Positions 27,841-38,031 are shown, counted from the stretch's first letter. The stretch is 64,000 bases of DNA from Halovenus amylolytica (GCA_004015825.1 SAYS01000009.1:98977-162976), one strand, 5' to 3'. A program made the numbers and translations. Notes: a model not told the origin generated them from the letters alone.

Positions 27841-27981
27841 ATGTCCGAGATAGAACTCGACGAGGAGACCATAGAGCGACTGGACGGTCTTCGAGTCGAG
27901 GACGAGTCCTACGACGAGATCGTAAACGAACTCATCAATATCTACGAAGCAGAGGAACTGACGCTGTTTCACGCGGGCTAA
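27841..27981 (+). CDS. Very small acidic protein (ribbon-helix-helix-like, DUF7557-like)
   Basis: 46 residues from ATG 27841. The pattern IELDEETIERLDGLRVEDES then YDEIVNELINIYEAEELTL looks like a small ribbon-helix-helix/VapB-type antitoxin-sized fold, a strand followed by two helices. The partner gene on the other strand overlaps its stop by 4 bp and is not a recognisable toxin. Likely a real gene of a common small haloarchaeal family; function not assigned. Confidence 0.55.
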   Translation: MSEIELDEETIERLDGLRVEDESYDEIVNELINIYEAEELTLFHAG

Positions 27982-28430
27982 CTCTGACTCGCCCGTTCAC
28001 AGAGCATCTCCCAGCGGCCTTCCTGTTCGAGATGTGTCTGTAACTCTGTCGTGTACTCCTCGACGAGTGCGGTCGCCGATTCGAGCTTCTGCTCGTCGAC
28101 GTTGTCCCCCTCGGAGCCACCGCCTAGCCCGAGTGCACTTTTGAGTCCACTGAACAGGCCGTCACCCCCGGAGTCCGATTGCCTCTGGGGTGGGCCACCC
28201 ATCCCCTGTGGGAGATTATCCAGTTCCGGAATTACCTGGGCGATCTTGTCAGTATCCGCGACGAGCTCTGCCTGGTCGGGATCGTCCGGCTGCTGGATAT
28301 CGAACTCGACGGCCGTCATGATGAGTCCCCACTCCTGGTTGGAAAACTCGGAGCCGAGAATACGGTCGTTGAACTGCTGGTCGACCTGCATCCGGGCTCC
28401 AGCAAGCTGGTCTCGCCAGCCGTTGGTCAT
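27978..28430 (-). CDS. Uncharacterised protein (DUF5799-like)
   Basis: 150 residues. N-terminal alpha/beta region (QDRILGSEFSNQEWGLIMTAVEF-like, residues 18-45) is followed by a Gly/Ser/Asp-rich flexible stretch (about 85-110) and a C-terminal helix LEEYTTELQTHLEQEG-like. It belongs to a small family found across haloarchaea; the DUF number is from memory. Converges with the 46-residue gene with a 4-bp stop overlap. Confidence 0.6.
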   Translation of the reverse strand: MTNGWRDQLAGARMQVDQQFNDRILGSEFSNQEWGLIMTAVEFDIQQPDDPDQAELVADTDKIAQVIPELDNLPQGMGGPPQRQSDSGGDGLFSGLKSALGLGGGSEGDNVDEQKLESATALVEEYTTELQTHLEQEGRWEMLCERASQS

Positions 28431-28499
28431 ACACCGCTTTCGGACCAGGCTGGTGAAAGTGTTACTGTTGTGGGACTCCCGCCCGGCCGTGAGGTGTCG

Positions 28500-28898
28500 T
28501 TAGAAATCGACGCTGTCTTCGACGGTGACCTCGGCGTGGAGCTCTTCTCGGAGTGCTGTGTGGACGTGACAGATATCTTCGGCGCGGTCGACGACGTCCT
28601 CGATCGAATCCCCGAGTGACTCCTCGACGTGGACGTCGAAGTAGATCGATTCGAGGTCGTCTTCCTCGTCGATATCGGCGTAGGCCTCGATGTTGACGGT
28701 GCCGATGTCGCTGAACCCTTCCTTGTTCGCCCCGACGCGGAAAGCCGGGATGAAACAGGAGGCATAATCTGCGACCAGTACCTGGTTCGGGTCCGGCCCT
28801 TCCTCGCCTGTCGCGTCGATGGCCAGCTCCCAGTCGCCGATGACGTTCGTCGTTGCGTACCCTTCCGTGCTCGTGCTATCGATTTCGATGTCTGCCAT
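28500..28898 (-). CDS. OsmC-family protein
   Basis: 132 residues, the usual length. The two conserved cysteines occur in ADYASCFIPAFRVG and AEDICHVHTAL, the peroxidatic and resolving positions of OsmC/Ohr proteins, and the central VNIEAYADIDEEDDLESIYF matches the beta-sheet core. Such proteins reduce organic peroxides with thiols in the cytosol. An alternative is a non-enzymatic OsmC-like protein. Confidence 0.78.
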   Translation of the reverse strand: MADIEIDSTSTEGYATTNVIGDWELAIDATGEEGPDPNQVLVADYASCFIPAFRVGANKEGFSDIGTVNIEAYADIDEEDDLESIYFDVHVEESLGDSIEDVVDRAEDICHVHTALREELHAEVTVEDSVDF

Positions 28899-29017
28899 AT
28901 GCCTCTGTATATCTATCGGCAGTAGTGAAAATACTACCTGTGTTGTCAGCGCTTGCCGGTGACCGCGTGGATTCTGACTGGTCGTCCGCCCTCGACGGCG
29001 AGGGGCTTGACCGGTAC

Positions 29018-29737
29018 CTACTCGTAGGTGAACGATTCGTCACCATCGAGGATGACGGGTTCGACACCCGGTGCGTTCCCCTCGATTGCCCGTTCGAAAT
29101 CGCGCGTGTCGAGTTCGATTACTGCCATCGAATCGTAGTGCATCGGCATCGCGTAGTCGACATCCAGCCAGTCGGCGGCGATCGAAGCCTGCAGCGGTCC
29201 CATCGTGAAGTGATCCCCGGCCGGCAGCGCAGCGACGTCCGGTTCGAGGAACGGTCCGATGACGTCTTTCATCTCGGACATCAGCGCCGTATCGCCGGCG
29301 TGGTAGAACGTCTCTGACTCCTCGTCGGCGACTTTCGTCGGGTTCGTATCCGAGATGACGTAGCCTGCTGGCGGGCCGCCCGAGTACTCGTAGCTCGTTT
29401 CCATCCCGTTGGTGTGGTCTGCCTGGACCATCGTGACGAAGGCATCCCCGAGTTCGACCGTCCCACCGAGGTTGAAGCCGATCGTATTCTCCTCGTCGAT
29501 GCCGTATTCGTCGACGACGAACCCGGCCAGCTCCGGCGTGGTTGCGACCGTCGCGTCGGTGAACGCACCGGCGTCGGCGATGTGATCCATGTGGCCGTGT
29601 GTCAGGAGGACGTACTCCGGATCCAGTTCCTCGGGTGCCATCTCCGTCTTCGGGTTGTCGAAGAAGGGATCGATCAGCAGTGTCGTCCCACCGAGTTCGA
29701 CCTGCCACGTCGAGTGGCCGTGCCATGTGAGTTCCAT
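29018..29737 (-). CDS. Metal-dependent hydrolase, metallo-beta-lactamase fold (UPF0173-like)
   Basis: 239 residues. The metal site begins with [14 protein letters not shown] (HxHxDH), with the later His in [10 protein letters not shown] and MPMHYDS. N-terminal [20 protein letters not shown] is typical of the UPF0173/L-ascorbate-lactonase-like group. It is a cytosolic zinc hydrolase of unassigned substrate. Faces the cheF gene in divergent orientation with 120 bp between. Confidence 0.82.
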   Translation of the reverse strand: MELTWHGHSTWQVELGGTTLLIDPFFDNPKTEMAPEELDPEYVLLTHGHMDHIADAGAFTDATVATTPELAGFVVDEYGIDEENTIGFNLGGTVELGDAFVTMVQADHTNGMETSYEYSGGPPAGYVISDTNPTKVADEESETFYHAGDTALMSEMKDVIGPFLEPDVAALPAGDHFTMGPLQASIAADWLDVDYAMPMHYDSMAVIELDTRDFERAIEGNAPGVEPVILDGDESFTYE

Positions 29738-29857
29738 TGCACACCGTCATTCGGCTGGTTGTTACTTATAATCGACTCCTTCGGCCCGTGGTTCGGCTGC
29801 CGATCGATCCTTGCCGCGAACTTTATTTTCCTCTACAGCAAACAGCTTCCTGTTCCG

Positions 29858-30730
29858 ATGAGTTCTGCGCCACTGGCAAGGTTTTCGGCCACGGCTGTCG
29901 CGGAGAGTCCCGACTGGACCGGGCCCCAGACGGCAACAGTGGTGCTCCGCCACGGCGAACTCGCCTTCGAGGCCGGTGACGAGCGACTCTCGATTCCACT
30001 CGAGTCGATCTTCGATATCAACACCGGTTCGATTCCACCGCTGTTCGATTCGCTCCCTGGGATGGGTGTGACGATCGCCTACGACAGTGGGGACGAACGC
30101 GTCGTCGCTGCGATCGGGGCCGACGAGTCACTCGTCCGCAAATTCACGACCGCGACTTTCAAGACGATCCTCAACAACACACTCGTCAGGGTCAAACATC
30201 CTGCCACCCGTGGCGGTCGCGTCACAGGTGCTGCCTTCGAGTCGGCGCTGCTCTCTATTTCGACCAGTGCTGTCACGTTCGATACAGACGACAGTACGGT
30301 CGGTATCGATATCGATGGCGTGGTCGGATTCACACGGAACCAGCAGGCGGCCGACGGGCAGGAACGACCCGCGATCGAGGTTCGTCACTTCGCGGACGGG
30401 ACGGCGATCACGACACAGGCCCTGACCGACTCACCACGGACGCTCTCGCTTCTCGGACGATATCTCCGCCGGCAGTACGACGAGCGGCTGGCCTCGCTGC
30501 AGCAACTCTCGCTGTCGGAGGCGGAGATCAAGACGCTCGTCACGATTTACTCGACCCGCGGGACCGGTGTCGCTGCCCGGGATGTGCTCGACTTTCCCCC
30601 CGACACCGTCCGCAAACTCCTTCACTCCTTACAGACGGATTCGCTGGTCCGGCGGGGCTCCGGCGGGCCGGAGCTGACGACGACCGGTCAGATCGTCGTC
30701 ACACAGTATCTCGAACAGGTAAACGAGTGA
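29858..30730 (+). CDS. cheF: Archaeal taxis protein CheF
   Basis: 290 residues from ATG 29858. The N-terminal two thirds form the CheF core (RLSIPLESIFDINTGSIPPL and SAVTFDTDDSTVGIDIDGVV), and the last 70 residues look like a winged helix (LSEAEIKTLVTIYSTRGTGV). CheF links CheY/chemotaxis signalling to the archaellum motor in haloarchaea. It is away from any che/arl cluster visible here, unlike the usual arrangement, so it could be a second copy. Confidence 0.82.
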   Translation: MSSAPLARFSATAVAESPDWTGPQTATVVLRHGELAFEAGDERLSIPLESIFDINTGSIPPLFDSLPGMGVTIAYDSGDERVVAAIGADESLVRKFTTATFKTILNNTLVRVKHPATRGGRVTGAAFESALLSISTSAVTFDTDDSTVGIDIDGVVGFTRNQQAADGQERPAIEVRHFADGTAITTQALTDSPRTLSLLGRYLRRQYDERLASLQQLSLSEAEIKTLVTIYSTRGTGVAARDVLDFPPDTVRKLLHSLQTDSLVRRGSGGPELTTTGQIVVTQYLEQVNE

Positions 30731-30766
30731 CCGGAGATTTATTTTGCTCGCAGCCTTTGCACTGGT

Positions 30767-31921
30767 ATGGATGACGAGCGGTCCTCGCGACGTACATTTC
30801 TCGCATCGGCTAGTATTGCACTTTCGACTGCGATCGCGGGTTGCTCACTCGGCGCACCGACGGACTCGCCGGAGGAATCCAACACCACAGAGACAGCACA
30901 GTTCTCGAACGATCCACAGCGCCCCCCGCAACAGGAGCAGATACAGGCGGACTCACAGCTGTCGGGGGTCTATCAGGAGGTCGTCGACTCTGTCACTGCC
31001 GTCAGGATGGAAGGTGGCATGCAGGGTGCAGCGGCCGGGACGGCGTGGGTGTACGACGACGACTACCTCGTGACGAACGAACACGTCGTCCGGGAGGGGA
31101 GTGATCCCTTCCTCTGGTTTACCGATATCGGCTGGCGTGATGCGAGTATCGTCGGGACGGATCTCTACAGCGATCTCGCGGTACTGGAAGCCGAAAACAA
31201 GCCCGAGGAAGCGACGCCGCTCGATCTCGTCGACGAAGAGCCACCCGTCGGCACACGGGTCGCTGCCGTCGGCAACCCCTTCGAACTCACTGGCTCCTTT
31301 ACCAGCGGCGTCATCAGTGGCCGCAACCGGACGATCCAGATCCCCCGCACGCCGTTTTCGATCGCTGACGGCGTTCAGACAGACGCCGCGCTCAACCCCG
31401 GCAACAGCGGTGGCCCCCTGATCACTCACGACGGCGAGGTCGTCGGCGTGATAAACTCCGGCATCAGGGGATCGCAGGCGAACCCGGCCGAAAACGTCGG
31501 CTTCGCTATCTCCGCAGCGCTGGTTCGCGAGGTGGTCCCGGAACTGATCGAGGACGGTACGTACGAACACTCCTATCTCGGTGTCGGACTGCGGGACGTG
31601 ACTCCCGGCATTATCGACGCAAACGATCTCGACGGTGTCCGCTGGGGCGTCTACATCGGTGAGGTCGTCTCGGATGGGCCAGCTGCCGGTACCCTGCGTG
31701 GTACCCAGACGACAGAGCGGGTCAGAGGCAGGCAGGTTCCGGTCGGCGGCGACGTGATCGTCCGGATGGGCGACTGGACGATCCAGAACCGCGAACGGCT
31801 CTCTGCGTTTCTCGCCCTCGAAACCACTCCTGGTGACACTATCGAGATCGAGGTCGTCCGCGACGGGGAACGCGAGACCGTCGACGTTACTGTCGGTTCA
31901 CGGCCGGACCCAGAGGTGTAA
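30767..31921 (+). CDS. Tat-exported HtrA/DegP-like serine protease lipoprotein
   Basis: 384 residues. SRRTFLASASIALSTAIAGC gives a twin-arginine signal with lipobox Cys26. The trypsin-like domain has His106 (TNEHVV), Asp136 (LYSDLAVL) and Ser214 (NPGNSGGPL). A single PDZ domain (about 275-380) follows. It would act on the outer face of the membrane degrading or refolding damaged proteins under salt or heat stress. Single gene, convergent to rpsB. Confidence 0.9.
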   Translation: MDDERSSRRTFLASASIALSTAIAGCSLGAPTDSPEESNTTETAQFSNDPQRPPQQEQIQADSQLSGVYQEVVDSVTAVRMEGGMQGAAAGTAWVYDDDYLVTNEHVVREGSDPFLWFTDIGWRDASIVGTDLYSDLAVLEAENKPEEATPLDLVDEEPPVGTRVAAVGNPFELTGSFTSGVISGRNRTIQIPRTPFSIADGVQTDAALNPGNSGGPLITHDGEVVGVINSGIRGSQANPAENVGFAISAALVREVVPELIEDGTYEHSYLGVGLRDVTPGIIDANDLDGVRWGVYIGEVVSDGPAAGTLRGTQTTERVRGRQVPVGGDVIVRMGDWTIQNRERLSAFLALETTPGDTIEIEVVRDGERETVDVTVGSRPDPEV

Positions 31922-31961
31922 CTCCGGGCGCCACGAACAGAACAACTCCGCAAAAACAGCG

Positions 31962-32735
31962 TCAGATATCGGTCTCGAAGTCTTCGAGGCTGTAGGATGG
32001 CTCGGCACCACGTCGGTCGAGTGTCTCGTTTGCCAGCAGCCAGTAGACGACGGAGAGTGCTTTTCGCCCCTTGTTGTTCGTCGGGACGACCAGATCGACG
32101 TTGCTGGTCGTGTTGTTGGAGTCACACATCGCGATCACTGGAATGCCGACCGTGATCGCTTCCTTGACTGCCTGTGAGTCACCGATCGGGTCGGTGACGA
32201 CCACGACGTCGGGTTCGATGTAGCCGTCGTATTTCGGGTTGGTCAGCGTCCCCGGGATGAAGCGGCCAGTTCGGGCGCGTGCACCGACAGCGGTCGCGAA
32301 CTTCTCGGCCGGGAACCGACCGTACTGCCGCGAGGAGGCCACGAGGATCTGTTCTGGCTCGTAGTTGGACAGGAAATCCGCAGCCGTCCGGATGCGGCTG
32401 TCGGTCATCGACACGTCCAGTACGTACAGACCATCTGTCCGGACGCGGTGGATGAACCGCTTCATATCGGCGGTGTTCTGCTGGGTCCCGATGTGGACAC
32501 CCGCGCCGAGGTAGTCCTCGACGGGGATCAGCAGATCCGCTTCCTCGTCGGACATGACGTCCTCGTCGAGGTCCGGGCCGTCTGATTCAGCCTCGGCCTC
32601 CTCGGCCTCGGCCGGCGATTCTGCAGGTTCGTCAGTCTCCGCGGCCGTGTCGACGTTCTCCGGCGCTTCCTCCGCTTGCTCCGGATCGACGTCGGACTCG
32701 GCTGCGTCGAGACCTTCGTTGTCGTTTCCACTCAT
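31962..32735 (-). CDS. rpsB: Ribosomal protein uS2
   Basis: 257 residues. An acidic N-terminal extension of about 65 residues, typical of haloarchaea, precedes the S2 core ([20 protein letters not shown]). Small-subunit protein that docks near the mRNA exit. Its ATG overlaps the enolase stop by 4 bp, so the two are one operon, the last genes of the tRNA-Ser/uS13 block. Confidence 0.95.
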   Translation of the reverse strand: MSGNDNEGLDAAESDVDPEQAEEAPENVDTAAETDEPAESPAEAEEAEAESDGPDLDEDVMSDEEADLLIPVEDYLGAGVHIGTQQNTADMKRFIHRVRTDGLYVLDVSMTDSRIRTAADFLSNYEPEQILVASSRQYGRFPAEKFATAVGARARTGRFIPGTLTNPKYDGYIEPDVVVVTDPIGDSQAVKEAITVGIPVIAMCDSNNTTSNVDLVVPTNNKGRKALSVVYWLLANETLDRRGAEPSYSLEDFETDI

Positions 32736-33931
32736 GCGTTTTGCTCGATTCGAATTAGTTCGTTCAGTTTTGCCGTTCGCTCGCCACCGACGGCGCCCGT
32801 CTTGATGTATGGGGCGCTTACTGCGGTCGCGAGGTGTGCGATCGTCGTATCCTCCGTCTCGCCGGAGCGATGGGAGATGACCGACTCGTAGCCGTTCTCG
32901 GTCGCCAGTTCGATGGCGTCGACGGCATCGGACAGCGTTCCGATCTGGTTGGGCTTGATCAGGATGCTGTTGCCGGCCGCCTCGTCGATCCCGCGTTCGA
33001 GCCGCGAGACGTTCGTCACGAAGAGGTCGTCACCACAGATCAGCACGTCCTGGTCGCTGACTTTCCCGGTGAGTTCGGCAGTGCCCTCGAAGTCGTTCTC
33101 GTCGAGTGGGTCCTCGACGTAGACGAGGTTGTACTCCTCGATCAGCTCTGCCATGTACTCGATCTGCTCGTCGGTCGTCTTCGAGCCATCGCTGTACTGG
33201 TACTCGCCGTCCTCGTACATCTCTGCGGAGGCGACGTCCAGTCCGAAGCGGATCTCGAAACCGACCTCGTCTTCGACGAGATCGGTCGCTTCCTCCATGA
33301 TCTCGAAGGCTTCCGCGTCCGAAATCGACGGTGCCCACGCACCCTCGTCGCCTTTCCCGGCAGCGATATCGCGCTCGCCGAGGATGTCGGAGACTGCTGC
33401 GTGGACGGCCGCGTTCGCGAAGATGGCGTCTTCGACGGATGGGGCGCCGACCGGGACGGAGAGGAACTCCTGGATGTCGGTCGCATCGGCAGCGTGTTCA
33501 CCGCCACCGATGACGTTGCCAAGCGGCGTCGGGAGCTCGTCGCCCCGGAAGGTGCCGCCGAGATGCTGGAACAGTGGTGCGCCCAGCACGTCCGAGGCGG
33601 CTTTCGCGGCTGCCATCGAGATGGCGACTGCGCTGTTCGCGCCGATGCCGGAGAAGTCGTCCGTACCGTCAGCGGCGTGTAGCGTGGCGTCGACGTCGCG
33701 CTGGTCGCCGGCGTACACTTCGCCGACGAGTCGCGGGACGGCATTCTCCCGTGCGCTGGCGATTGCCTCGCTGGCGGGGAGTTCGATCGCCTCGTGTTCG
33801 CCCGTGCTTGCGCCGGATGGCGCTTTGGCACGGCCGAAGCCGCCGCTTTCGGTTCGCACGTCCGCTTCGACTGTCGGGTTCCCTCGCGAATCGAGAACAC
33901 GTCGGAGTTGGATATCTGTGATCAGTGTCAT
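32732..33931 (-). CDS. eno: Enolase (phosphopyruvate hydratase)
   Basis: 399 residues from ATG 33931 ([17 protein letters not shown]). DSRGNPT and the metal-binding region [14 protein letters not shown], then [15 protein letters not shown] with the catalytic Lys and [10 protein letters not shown] near the end. Converts 2-phosphoglycerate and phosphoenolpyruvate in the glycolytic/gluconeogenic path. Its co-transcription with RNA polymerase and ribosomal genes is conserved in haloarchaea. The longer TTG start at 33940 has no advantage. Confidence 0.96.
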   Translation of the reverse strand: MTLITDIQLRRVLDSRGNPTVEADVRTESGGFGRAKAPSGASTGEHEAIELPASEAIASARENAVPRLVGEVYAGDQRDVDATLHAADGTDDFSGIGANSAVAISMAAAKAASDVLGAPLFQHLGGTFRGDELPTPLGNVIGGGEHAADATDIQEFLSVPVGAPSVEDAIFANAAVHAAVSDILGERDIAAGKGDEGAWAPSISDAEAFEIMEEATDLVEDEVGFEIRFGLDVASAEMYEDGEYQYSDGSKTTDEQIEYMAELIEEYNLVYVEDPLDENDFEGTAELTGKVSDQDVLICGDDLFVTNVSRLERGIDEAAGNSILIKPNQIGTLSDAVDAIELATENGYESVISHRSGETEDTTIAHLATAVSAPYIKTGAVGGERTAKLNELIRIEQNA

Positions 33932-33950
33932 AGTACACAACCTGTCTCTG

Positions 33951-34130
33951 TCATCTGTCGTACCCCCGTCTGACCGTGAACGGGAGCACGTCCCGATCGT
34001 ACTCTTCGGCAGCGATGAGAATCGGCTCGGTCTGTTCGGTGTCGATCAGTACAGGCGCGCCGTAGGCGACCTGCAGCGCTCGCGCACCGATGATCCGCGC
34101 CCGTTCGTATCTGTTGTCTGTGCGTGGCAT
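33951..34130 (-). CDS. rpoK: DNA-directed RNA polymerase subunit K (Rpo6/RpoK)
   Basis: 59 residues, ATG at 34130, TGA at 33951. The sequence [20 protein letters not shown] then [15 protein letters not shown] and [10 protein letters not shown] is the conserved Rpo6 core. A core structural subunit of archaeal RNA polymerase. It sits 2 bp after rpoN's stop on the same strand. It is short and easy to miss but fills the slot seen in every haloarchaeal copy of this operon. Confidence 0.93.
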   Translation of the reverse strand: MPRTDNRYERARIIGARALQVAYGAPVLIDTEQTEPILIAAEEYDRDVLPFTVRRGYDR

Positions 34131-34132
34131 GG

Positions 34133-34333
34133 TTACTGGTACGGGGCGACGATGTCGACGAGATCTTTGTGTGAGACGAGCATGCGGCGACAGCAGTGTC
34201 GCTCCACGCCCAGCTCGTCGAGTACCTTCGCCGGATCCTCCGGCTCGTCGGCCTCGCGGGTCCGATGTTTGAACTCTTCCCAGTGTTCGCCGACCACGTT
34301 ACCGCAGGTGAAACACCGGACTGGTACCATCAT
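34133..34333 (-). CDS. rpoN: DNA-directed RNA polymerase subunit N (Rpo10/RpoN)
   Basis: 66 residues. CFTCG and HCCRR give the CxxC and CC zinc ligands that define Rpo10. It assembles with Rpo3 (RpoD) and Rpo11 in the polymerase platform. Start may be either of two adjacent ATGs (34333 or 34330). Flanked by rpsI and rpoK on the same strand. Confidence 0.94.
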   Translation of the reverse strand: MMVPVRCFTCGNVVGEHWEEFKHRTREADEPEDPAKVLDELGVERHCCRRMLVSHKDLVDIVAPYQ

Positions 34334-34339
34334 GGATGA

Positions 34340-34738
34340 TCACCGATAGGATTTCTGGTAGCGCGCCCGGGCACCCGGACCGCCCCACTTTTTGGCCTCG
34401 CTCTGTCGAACGTCGTTGACGAGCAGCGACCGGTCGAACTCCATGTAGGCATCACGCAGTTCTGCGTCGTTCGTATGCTGGACCAACCCACGCGCGATCG
34501 CCGTCCGCGCGGCGTCTGCCTGACCCATCACGCCGCCACCTTCGATGCTGACGTCGATATCGACGTCGTCTCGGAGGTCGTCGTCGGTGATCCGGAACGG
34601 CTCCAGCATCTTCAGCTGGGCGCTTTGCGGATCGACCAGTTCGACGGGCGTGTTGTCGATTCGTACCTTGCCGGTACCGTCACGGACTGTCGCCCGTGCG
34701 ATTGCCGTCTTCTTCTTGCCTGATGTGTTCGTTACCAT
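34340..34738 (-). CDS. rpsI: Ribosomal protein uS9
   Basis: 132 residues. [19 protein letters not shown] and the C-terminal [15 protein letters not shown] are the universal S9 ends that reach into the P site; [19 protein letters not shown] is conserved. Its start overlaps the rplM stop by 7 bp. Operon order uL13-uS9-RpoN-RpoK matches other haloarchaea. Confidence 0.96.
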   Translation of the reverse strand: MVTNTSGKKKTAIARATVRDGTGKVRIDNTPVELVDPQSAQLKMLEPFRITDDDLRDDVDIDVSIEGGGVMGQADAARTAIARGLVQHTNDAELRDAYMEFDRSLLVNDVRQSEAKKWGGPGARARYQKSYR

Positions 34739-35169
34739 GTGACGTTTGCTCCGAGTGTTTCGCTGACCTCCCCGAGGGAGACGAACTTGATCTTCGAGAG
34801 TCGATCCAGCGAGGTGCCCTCCAGAATCTCTCCGTCCTCCTCGTACGGATTGCCGAGGTAGACACGGACGTTCTCGAATGCCTCGCGACCGCGTGGCTTC
34901 TTGTGCGGTAGCATGCCACGGATCGACCGCTTGAAGATGCGGTCTGGCTGTTTGGGGTAGGCCGGTCCGCGGTCGGAGCCGACCTCCCGTCGTTTCTCGA
35001 ATTTCGCTTCGATCTGCTCCTTGCGGCCGGTGATCACAGCGTCTTCGGCGTTGACGACGGCGACGCGTTCGCCATCGAGTGCGCGCTCGGCGACCTGTGA
35101 GGCCACACGACCGAGGATGCAGTCACGGGCGTCGATGACCGCGTCTGCGTCGAATCTCGCGGTGCTCAT
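34732..35169 (-). CDS. rplM: Ribosomal protein uL13
   Basis: 145 residues. [20 protein letters not shown] and [20 protein letters not shown] are the L13 signatures. An early-assembling large-subunit protein. Its start overlaps the eL18 stop by 4 bp and its end overlaps uS9 by 7 bp, so it is translationally coupled. Confidence 0.96.
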   Translation of the reverse strand: MSTARFDADAVIDARDCILGRVASQVAERALDGERVAVVNAEDAVITGRKEQIEAKFEKRREVGSDRGPAYPKQPDRIFKRSIRGMLPHKKPRGREAFENVRVYLGNPYEEDGEILEGTSLDRLSKIKFVSLGEVSETLGANVTW

Positions 35170-35516
35170 CGGATCACCCGTACGTTCGTTCCGTCTGGGT
35201 TCTGTTCGAGTGCCTCTTCTAGTTTCATGGTATCTCCGACCTGTTCGATTTTCGTCTGCGCTGTGCCGGAAAAGTCAACAGCGGCCACGTCGACCTCCTT
35301 CTGGAGGACGCCGCTGCCGAGGACTTTGCCGGGTACCACGACGGTCTCGTCAGCCTGTGCGTACCGCTCGATGCGGCCCAGGTTGACTTCTGCGTGTGTA
35401 CTCCGGGGTTTCTCCAGTCGATCCGCAACGTCACTCCAGACGTTGCTCTCGGAGTTCCGGGCAGCCGACTTCAGATCGGCGATGAGACTGTTTAGTCTCG
35501 GATTCGTTTTACTCAT
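35166..35516 (-). CDS. Ribosomal protein eL18
   Basis: 116 residues. [20 protein letters not shown] at the N-terminus and [20 protein letters not shown] in the middle match archaeal L18e. Large-subunit protein. The preceding tRNA-Leu lies 18 bp upstream, so the tRNA is probably processed out of the same transcript. Confidence 0.95.
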   Translation of the reverse strand: MSKTNPRLNSLIADLKSAARNSESNVWSDVADRLEKPRSTHAEVNLGRIERYAQADETVVVPGKVLGSGVLQKEVDVAAVDFSGTAQTKIEQVGDTMKLEEALEQNPDGTNVRVIR

Positions 35517-35534
35517 GACCTACCTCCTAAAAAG

Positions 35535-35619
35535 TGCAGGGAGCAGGATTTGAACCTGCGGACCCCTACGGGACAGCGCCCTGAACGCTGCGCCGTTGGC
35601 CAGACTTGGCTATCCCTGC
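35535..35619 (-). tRNA. tRNA-Leu, anticodon CAG
   Basis: Read on the minus strand: 7-bp acceptor (GCAGGGA/TCCCTGC), discriminator A, D arm, anticodon loop TTCAGGG with CAG, a long variable arm typical of leucine tRNAs, and TTCAAAT in the T loop. 85 nt, no intron, CCA not encoded. It lies between rpoD and the eL18 gene in the operon. Confidence 0.95.
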
Positions 35620-35721
35620 ACGCAGTTTCTCTTGGTGTTCGTCCACTCAAACCGCTTTCGATCCGCCGGTTCGCGCCGCTCTCCAGCGCGAGGGCAGTCG
35701 CAGGTCGAGTGGACGTGCCTG

Positions 35722-36498
35722 TCATAGCTGTACTGTCTCCTTCAGTTCCGCTGCGCGGTCTTCGATCGTGCCGATCGCTTCGAGCACCAGATCGTCCGCG
35801 CTCATCGAACCGTCCGTCTCGACGTCGAAGACGAAGGCGTCCTCGATGTCGGTCACTTCGAGTTCCTTGCCAGGGTACCGGTTCGTGAGATCGTTGTCGA
35901 AGGTCTCGGTGGCGACCAGGTCGCCGTTCTCGGCGTCACCGACTGCGTGTTCGGCCGCAGCCTCCTCGATCACACCCCGAAGAATCTGGGGTTCGTCGTC
36001 GTCGAACTCGCCTTTCTCGCCGACGACCTCGACGCGCTGGAGGTGTCGGTAGGAGACGGCGACGCCGCCCTGGTGTTTGGCGTGTTCCCGACCGACGTCC
36101 AGCACAGCGTCTGCTTCGACTTCCAGCCGCTGGTCTTCCTTGAGGTCGATGATCGGGATGTTGTCGTCGGCGGGCTGGACCAGCTCGTCGCTGGTGACGA
36201 TATCGCCGGAGTAGGCCGTCTCTGGCCCCTCGACGTCGATCGACAGTGTGACCTCCTCCCCGATCTCGAACTCACCCGGTGGGGTCGTAAGCGGCACCAA
36301 TCCAAGCCGGAGTCCGATCTGCTCGTCGAACATCACACTCGAGTTCTCGACGAAGCGGATGGTGTCGACGCTCAGCGTCGGCACGTCCGCGATCATCGCG
36401 CGGCGGATGCCGTTGGCAAACGCAGGCGTGATCGGCCGGACGGCGAATCGGGCCGTCCGGTCGTCTCGTTCGACGAACTGGACCTCGTATTCAGGCAT
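35722..36498 (-). CDS. rpoD: DNA-directed RNA polymerase subunit D (Rpo3/RpoD)
   Basis: 258 residues. [23 protein letters not shown] opens the alpha-like core and [20 protein letters not shown] is conserved in Rpo3. Domain 3, which in some archaea binds [4Fe-4S] clusters, is present ([16 protein letters not shown] region) but the protein contains no cysteine at all, so this subunit has lost the cluster. Follows the rpsK gene by 3 bp. Confidence 0.95.
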   Translation of the reverse strand: MPEYEVQFVERDDRTARFAVRPITPAFANGIRRAMIADVPTLSVDTIRFVENSSVMFDEQIGLRLGLVPLTTPPGEFEIGEEVTLSIDVEGPETAYSGDIVTSDELVQPADDNIPIIDLKEDQRLEVEADAVLDVGREHAKHQGGVAVSYRHLQRVEVVGEKGEFDDDEPQILRGVIEEAAAEHAVGDAENGDLVATETFDNDLTNRYPGKELEVTDIEDAFVFDVETDGSMSADDLVLEAIGTIEDRAAELKETVQL

Positions 36499-36501
36499 GT
36501 G

Positions 36502-36885
36502 TTAGAACCCTGCGTTTTTCGGACCGCGTGTTCCGTCGTGTGGGATCGGGGTGACGTCCTCGATCCGTCCGATCTCCAGCCCGGCTCGGGCCAGCGCACG
36601 GATCGTCGCCTGTGCGCCCGGCCCTGGGTTGGTCTGCTGGTTGCCACCAGGACCGCGAACGCGGACGTGGACGCCTTCGACACCCTGTGATTTGGCCTCT
36701 TCCGCGACCGTCTCGGCCATCTGCATGGCGGCGTAGGGCGACGCCTCGTCGCGGTTCTGCTTCACGACCGTCCCACCGCTGGATTTCGCCAGCGTCTCGG
36801 CGCCGGTCTGGTCCGTGATGGTGATGATCGTGTTGTTGAACGATGCGTGCACGTGGGCAATGCCCCAGATGTCGTCGTCTGCCAT
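36502..36885 (-). CDS. rpsK: Ribosomal protein uS11
   Basis: 127 residues. [38 protein letters not shown] and [20 protein letters not shown] are the universal S11 sequences of the platform. One base separates it from rpsD upstream, and rpoD starts 3 bp after its stop. Confidence 0.97.
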   Translation of the reverse strand: MADDDIWGIAHVHASFNNTIITITDQTGAETLAKSSGGTVVKQNRDEASPYAAMQMAETVAEEAKSQGVEGVHVRVRGPGGNQQTNPGPGAQATIRALARAGLEIGRIEDVTPIPHDGTRGPKNAGF

Positions 36886-36886
36886 G

Positions 36887-37411
36887 TTATTGTTCCTCCG
36901 CTCGTTCCGGGTGGAGTTCGTCCGTCAGCGGCGAGTTGCTGTCGAACTCCACGGTGTCTGCCTCGGAAACCTCGACCTTGTAGGAGGGGATGGTGACGCG
37001 TCGACCGTCCACTCGCACGTGGCCGTGGTTGATGAACTGCCGGGCCTGCTCTGTCGTGTTGGCCAGTCCCTTCCGGTAGGCGACCGTCTGGAGTCGCCGT
37101 TCGAGAATGTCCGTCACGTCCAGCGCCAGCACCTCGTCGAGTGACTCCTCGTCCGAGAGGATGCCGAGTTTCTGCAGTCGAGCGAGAAAGTCCGCACCCT
37201 CGTCGGCTGCTGCGACGGCGTCTCCGCCGGCGTCGCCGATGAGGCGTCGGGCCTCGCGGCGGTACTGGCGCAGTTCGGACTGTGCACGCCAGAGTTCTTC
37301 TTTGTTTTTCAGTCCGTACTTGCCCGAAAGTCCCGTCTCCTCGGAGATGCGCTCTCCCTGGTATGGGTGGTTCGGCGTCTCGTAGAACTTCGTGTTTGAT
37401 CCAAGCGCCAT
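36887..37411 (-). CDS. rpsD: Ribosomal protein uS4
   Basis: 174 residues. [20 protein letters not shown] at the N-terminus and the S4 RNA-binding domain ([38 protein letters not shown]) are clear. A primary 16S rRNA-binding protein. Immediately follows rps13 with no gap. Confidence 0.97.
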   Translation of the reverse strand: MALGSNTKFYETPNHPYQGERISEETGLSGKYGLKNKEELWRAQSELRQYRREARRLIGDAGGDAVAAADEGADFLARLQKLGILSDEESLDEVLALDVTDILERRLQTVAYRKGLANTTEQARQFINHGHVRVDGRRVTIPSYKVEVSEADTVEFDSNSPLTDELHPERAEEQ

Positions 37412-37933
37412 TTATCCTTCCTCCTCTTCTTCGGCGGCTTCCGCCGCTTCCTCTTTGATTGCTTCGACGTTGACCCCGATGGTCCCCTCGGATCGACCCG
37501 TGGACTTCGTCCGCTGACCGCGGACCTTCTGGCCGCGTTTGTGTCGAACTCCCTTGTAGGAGTCGATCATCTTCATGCGGTTGATGTCCTGTCGGCGGGT
37601 CAGTTCCAGATCGTTGCCGATCTCGTGGGTGGTTTCGCCAGCGAAGAAGTCGTTCTGGTGGTTCGCGAGCCAGTCCGGGACTTCGTCGGCAAAGCCTTGG
37701 ACGAGATCGGTAATCGACTCGATCTCGTCGTCTTCGAGCGCACCGAAGGTTGCGGTGCGGTCGATGCCTGCCTTGTTGGCGATAATTCGGGCTGAACGCC
37801 GGCCGATACCGTCGAGATCGGACAGCGACCGCTCGACTGACTTGGTGCCGTCGAGGTCGGTCTGTCCGATGCGGACGAAGTAACGAATGTCCTCGTCAAC
37901 TTCGTCCCCGTCTGTTGGTTCTTCTGCACTCAT
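37412..37933 (-). CDS. rps13: Ribosomal protein uS13
   Basis: 173 residues from ATG 37933 (MSAEEPTDGDEVDEDIRYFV). DLDGTKSVERSLSDLDGIGR, INRMKMIDSYKGVRHKRGQK and the basic RTKSTGRSEGTIG tail are S13 hallmarks. A longer frame beginning at 37999 runs into the tRNA-Ser gene and is rejected. First protein gene of the operon. Confidence 0.96.
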   Translation of the reverse strand: MSAEEPTDGDEVDEDIRYFVRIGQTDLDGTKSVERSLSDLDGIGRRSARIIANKAGIDRTATFGALEDDEIESITDLVQGFADEVPDWLANHQNDFFAGETTHEIGNDLELTRRQDINRMKMIDSYKGVRHKRGQKVRGQRTKSTGRSEGTIGVNVEAIKEEAAEAAEEEEEG

Positions 37934-37948
37934 GGATTGGGTGTTAGA

Positions 37949-38031
37949 CGTCGTGGCGGGGATTCGAACCCCGGAGGCATTATGCCACATGGTTAGCAAC
38001 CATGCGCCTTGGGCCGCTTGGCTACCACGAC
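37949..38031 (-). tRNA. tRNA-Ser, anticodon GCT
   Basis: Read on the minus strand: acceptor GTCGTGG/CCACGAC, discriminator G as required for serine, anticodon loop TTGCTAA with GCT, long variable arm, T loop TTCGAAT. 83 nt, no intron. A strong TATA element (GTTTAAATAC, 38117-38126 on the minus strand) lies about 90 bp upstream and probably drives tRNA-Ser and the whole ribosomal block. Confidence 0.96.

Noticed and set aside
33129..34349. 406-residue open frame on the plus strand
   Set aside because: Mirror of enolase and RpoK/RpoN; Ser/Ala-rich low-complexity sequence.
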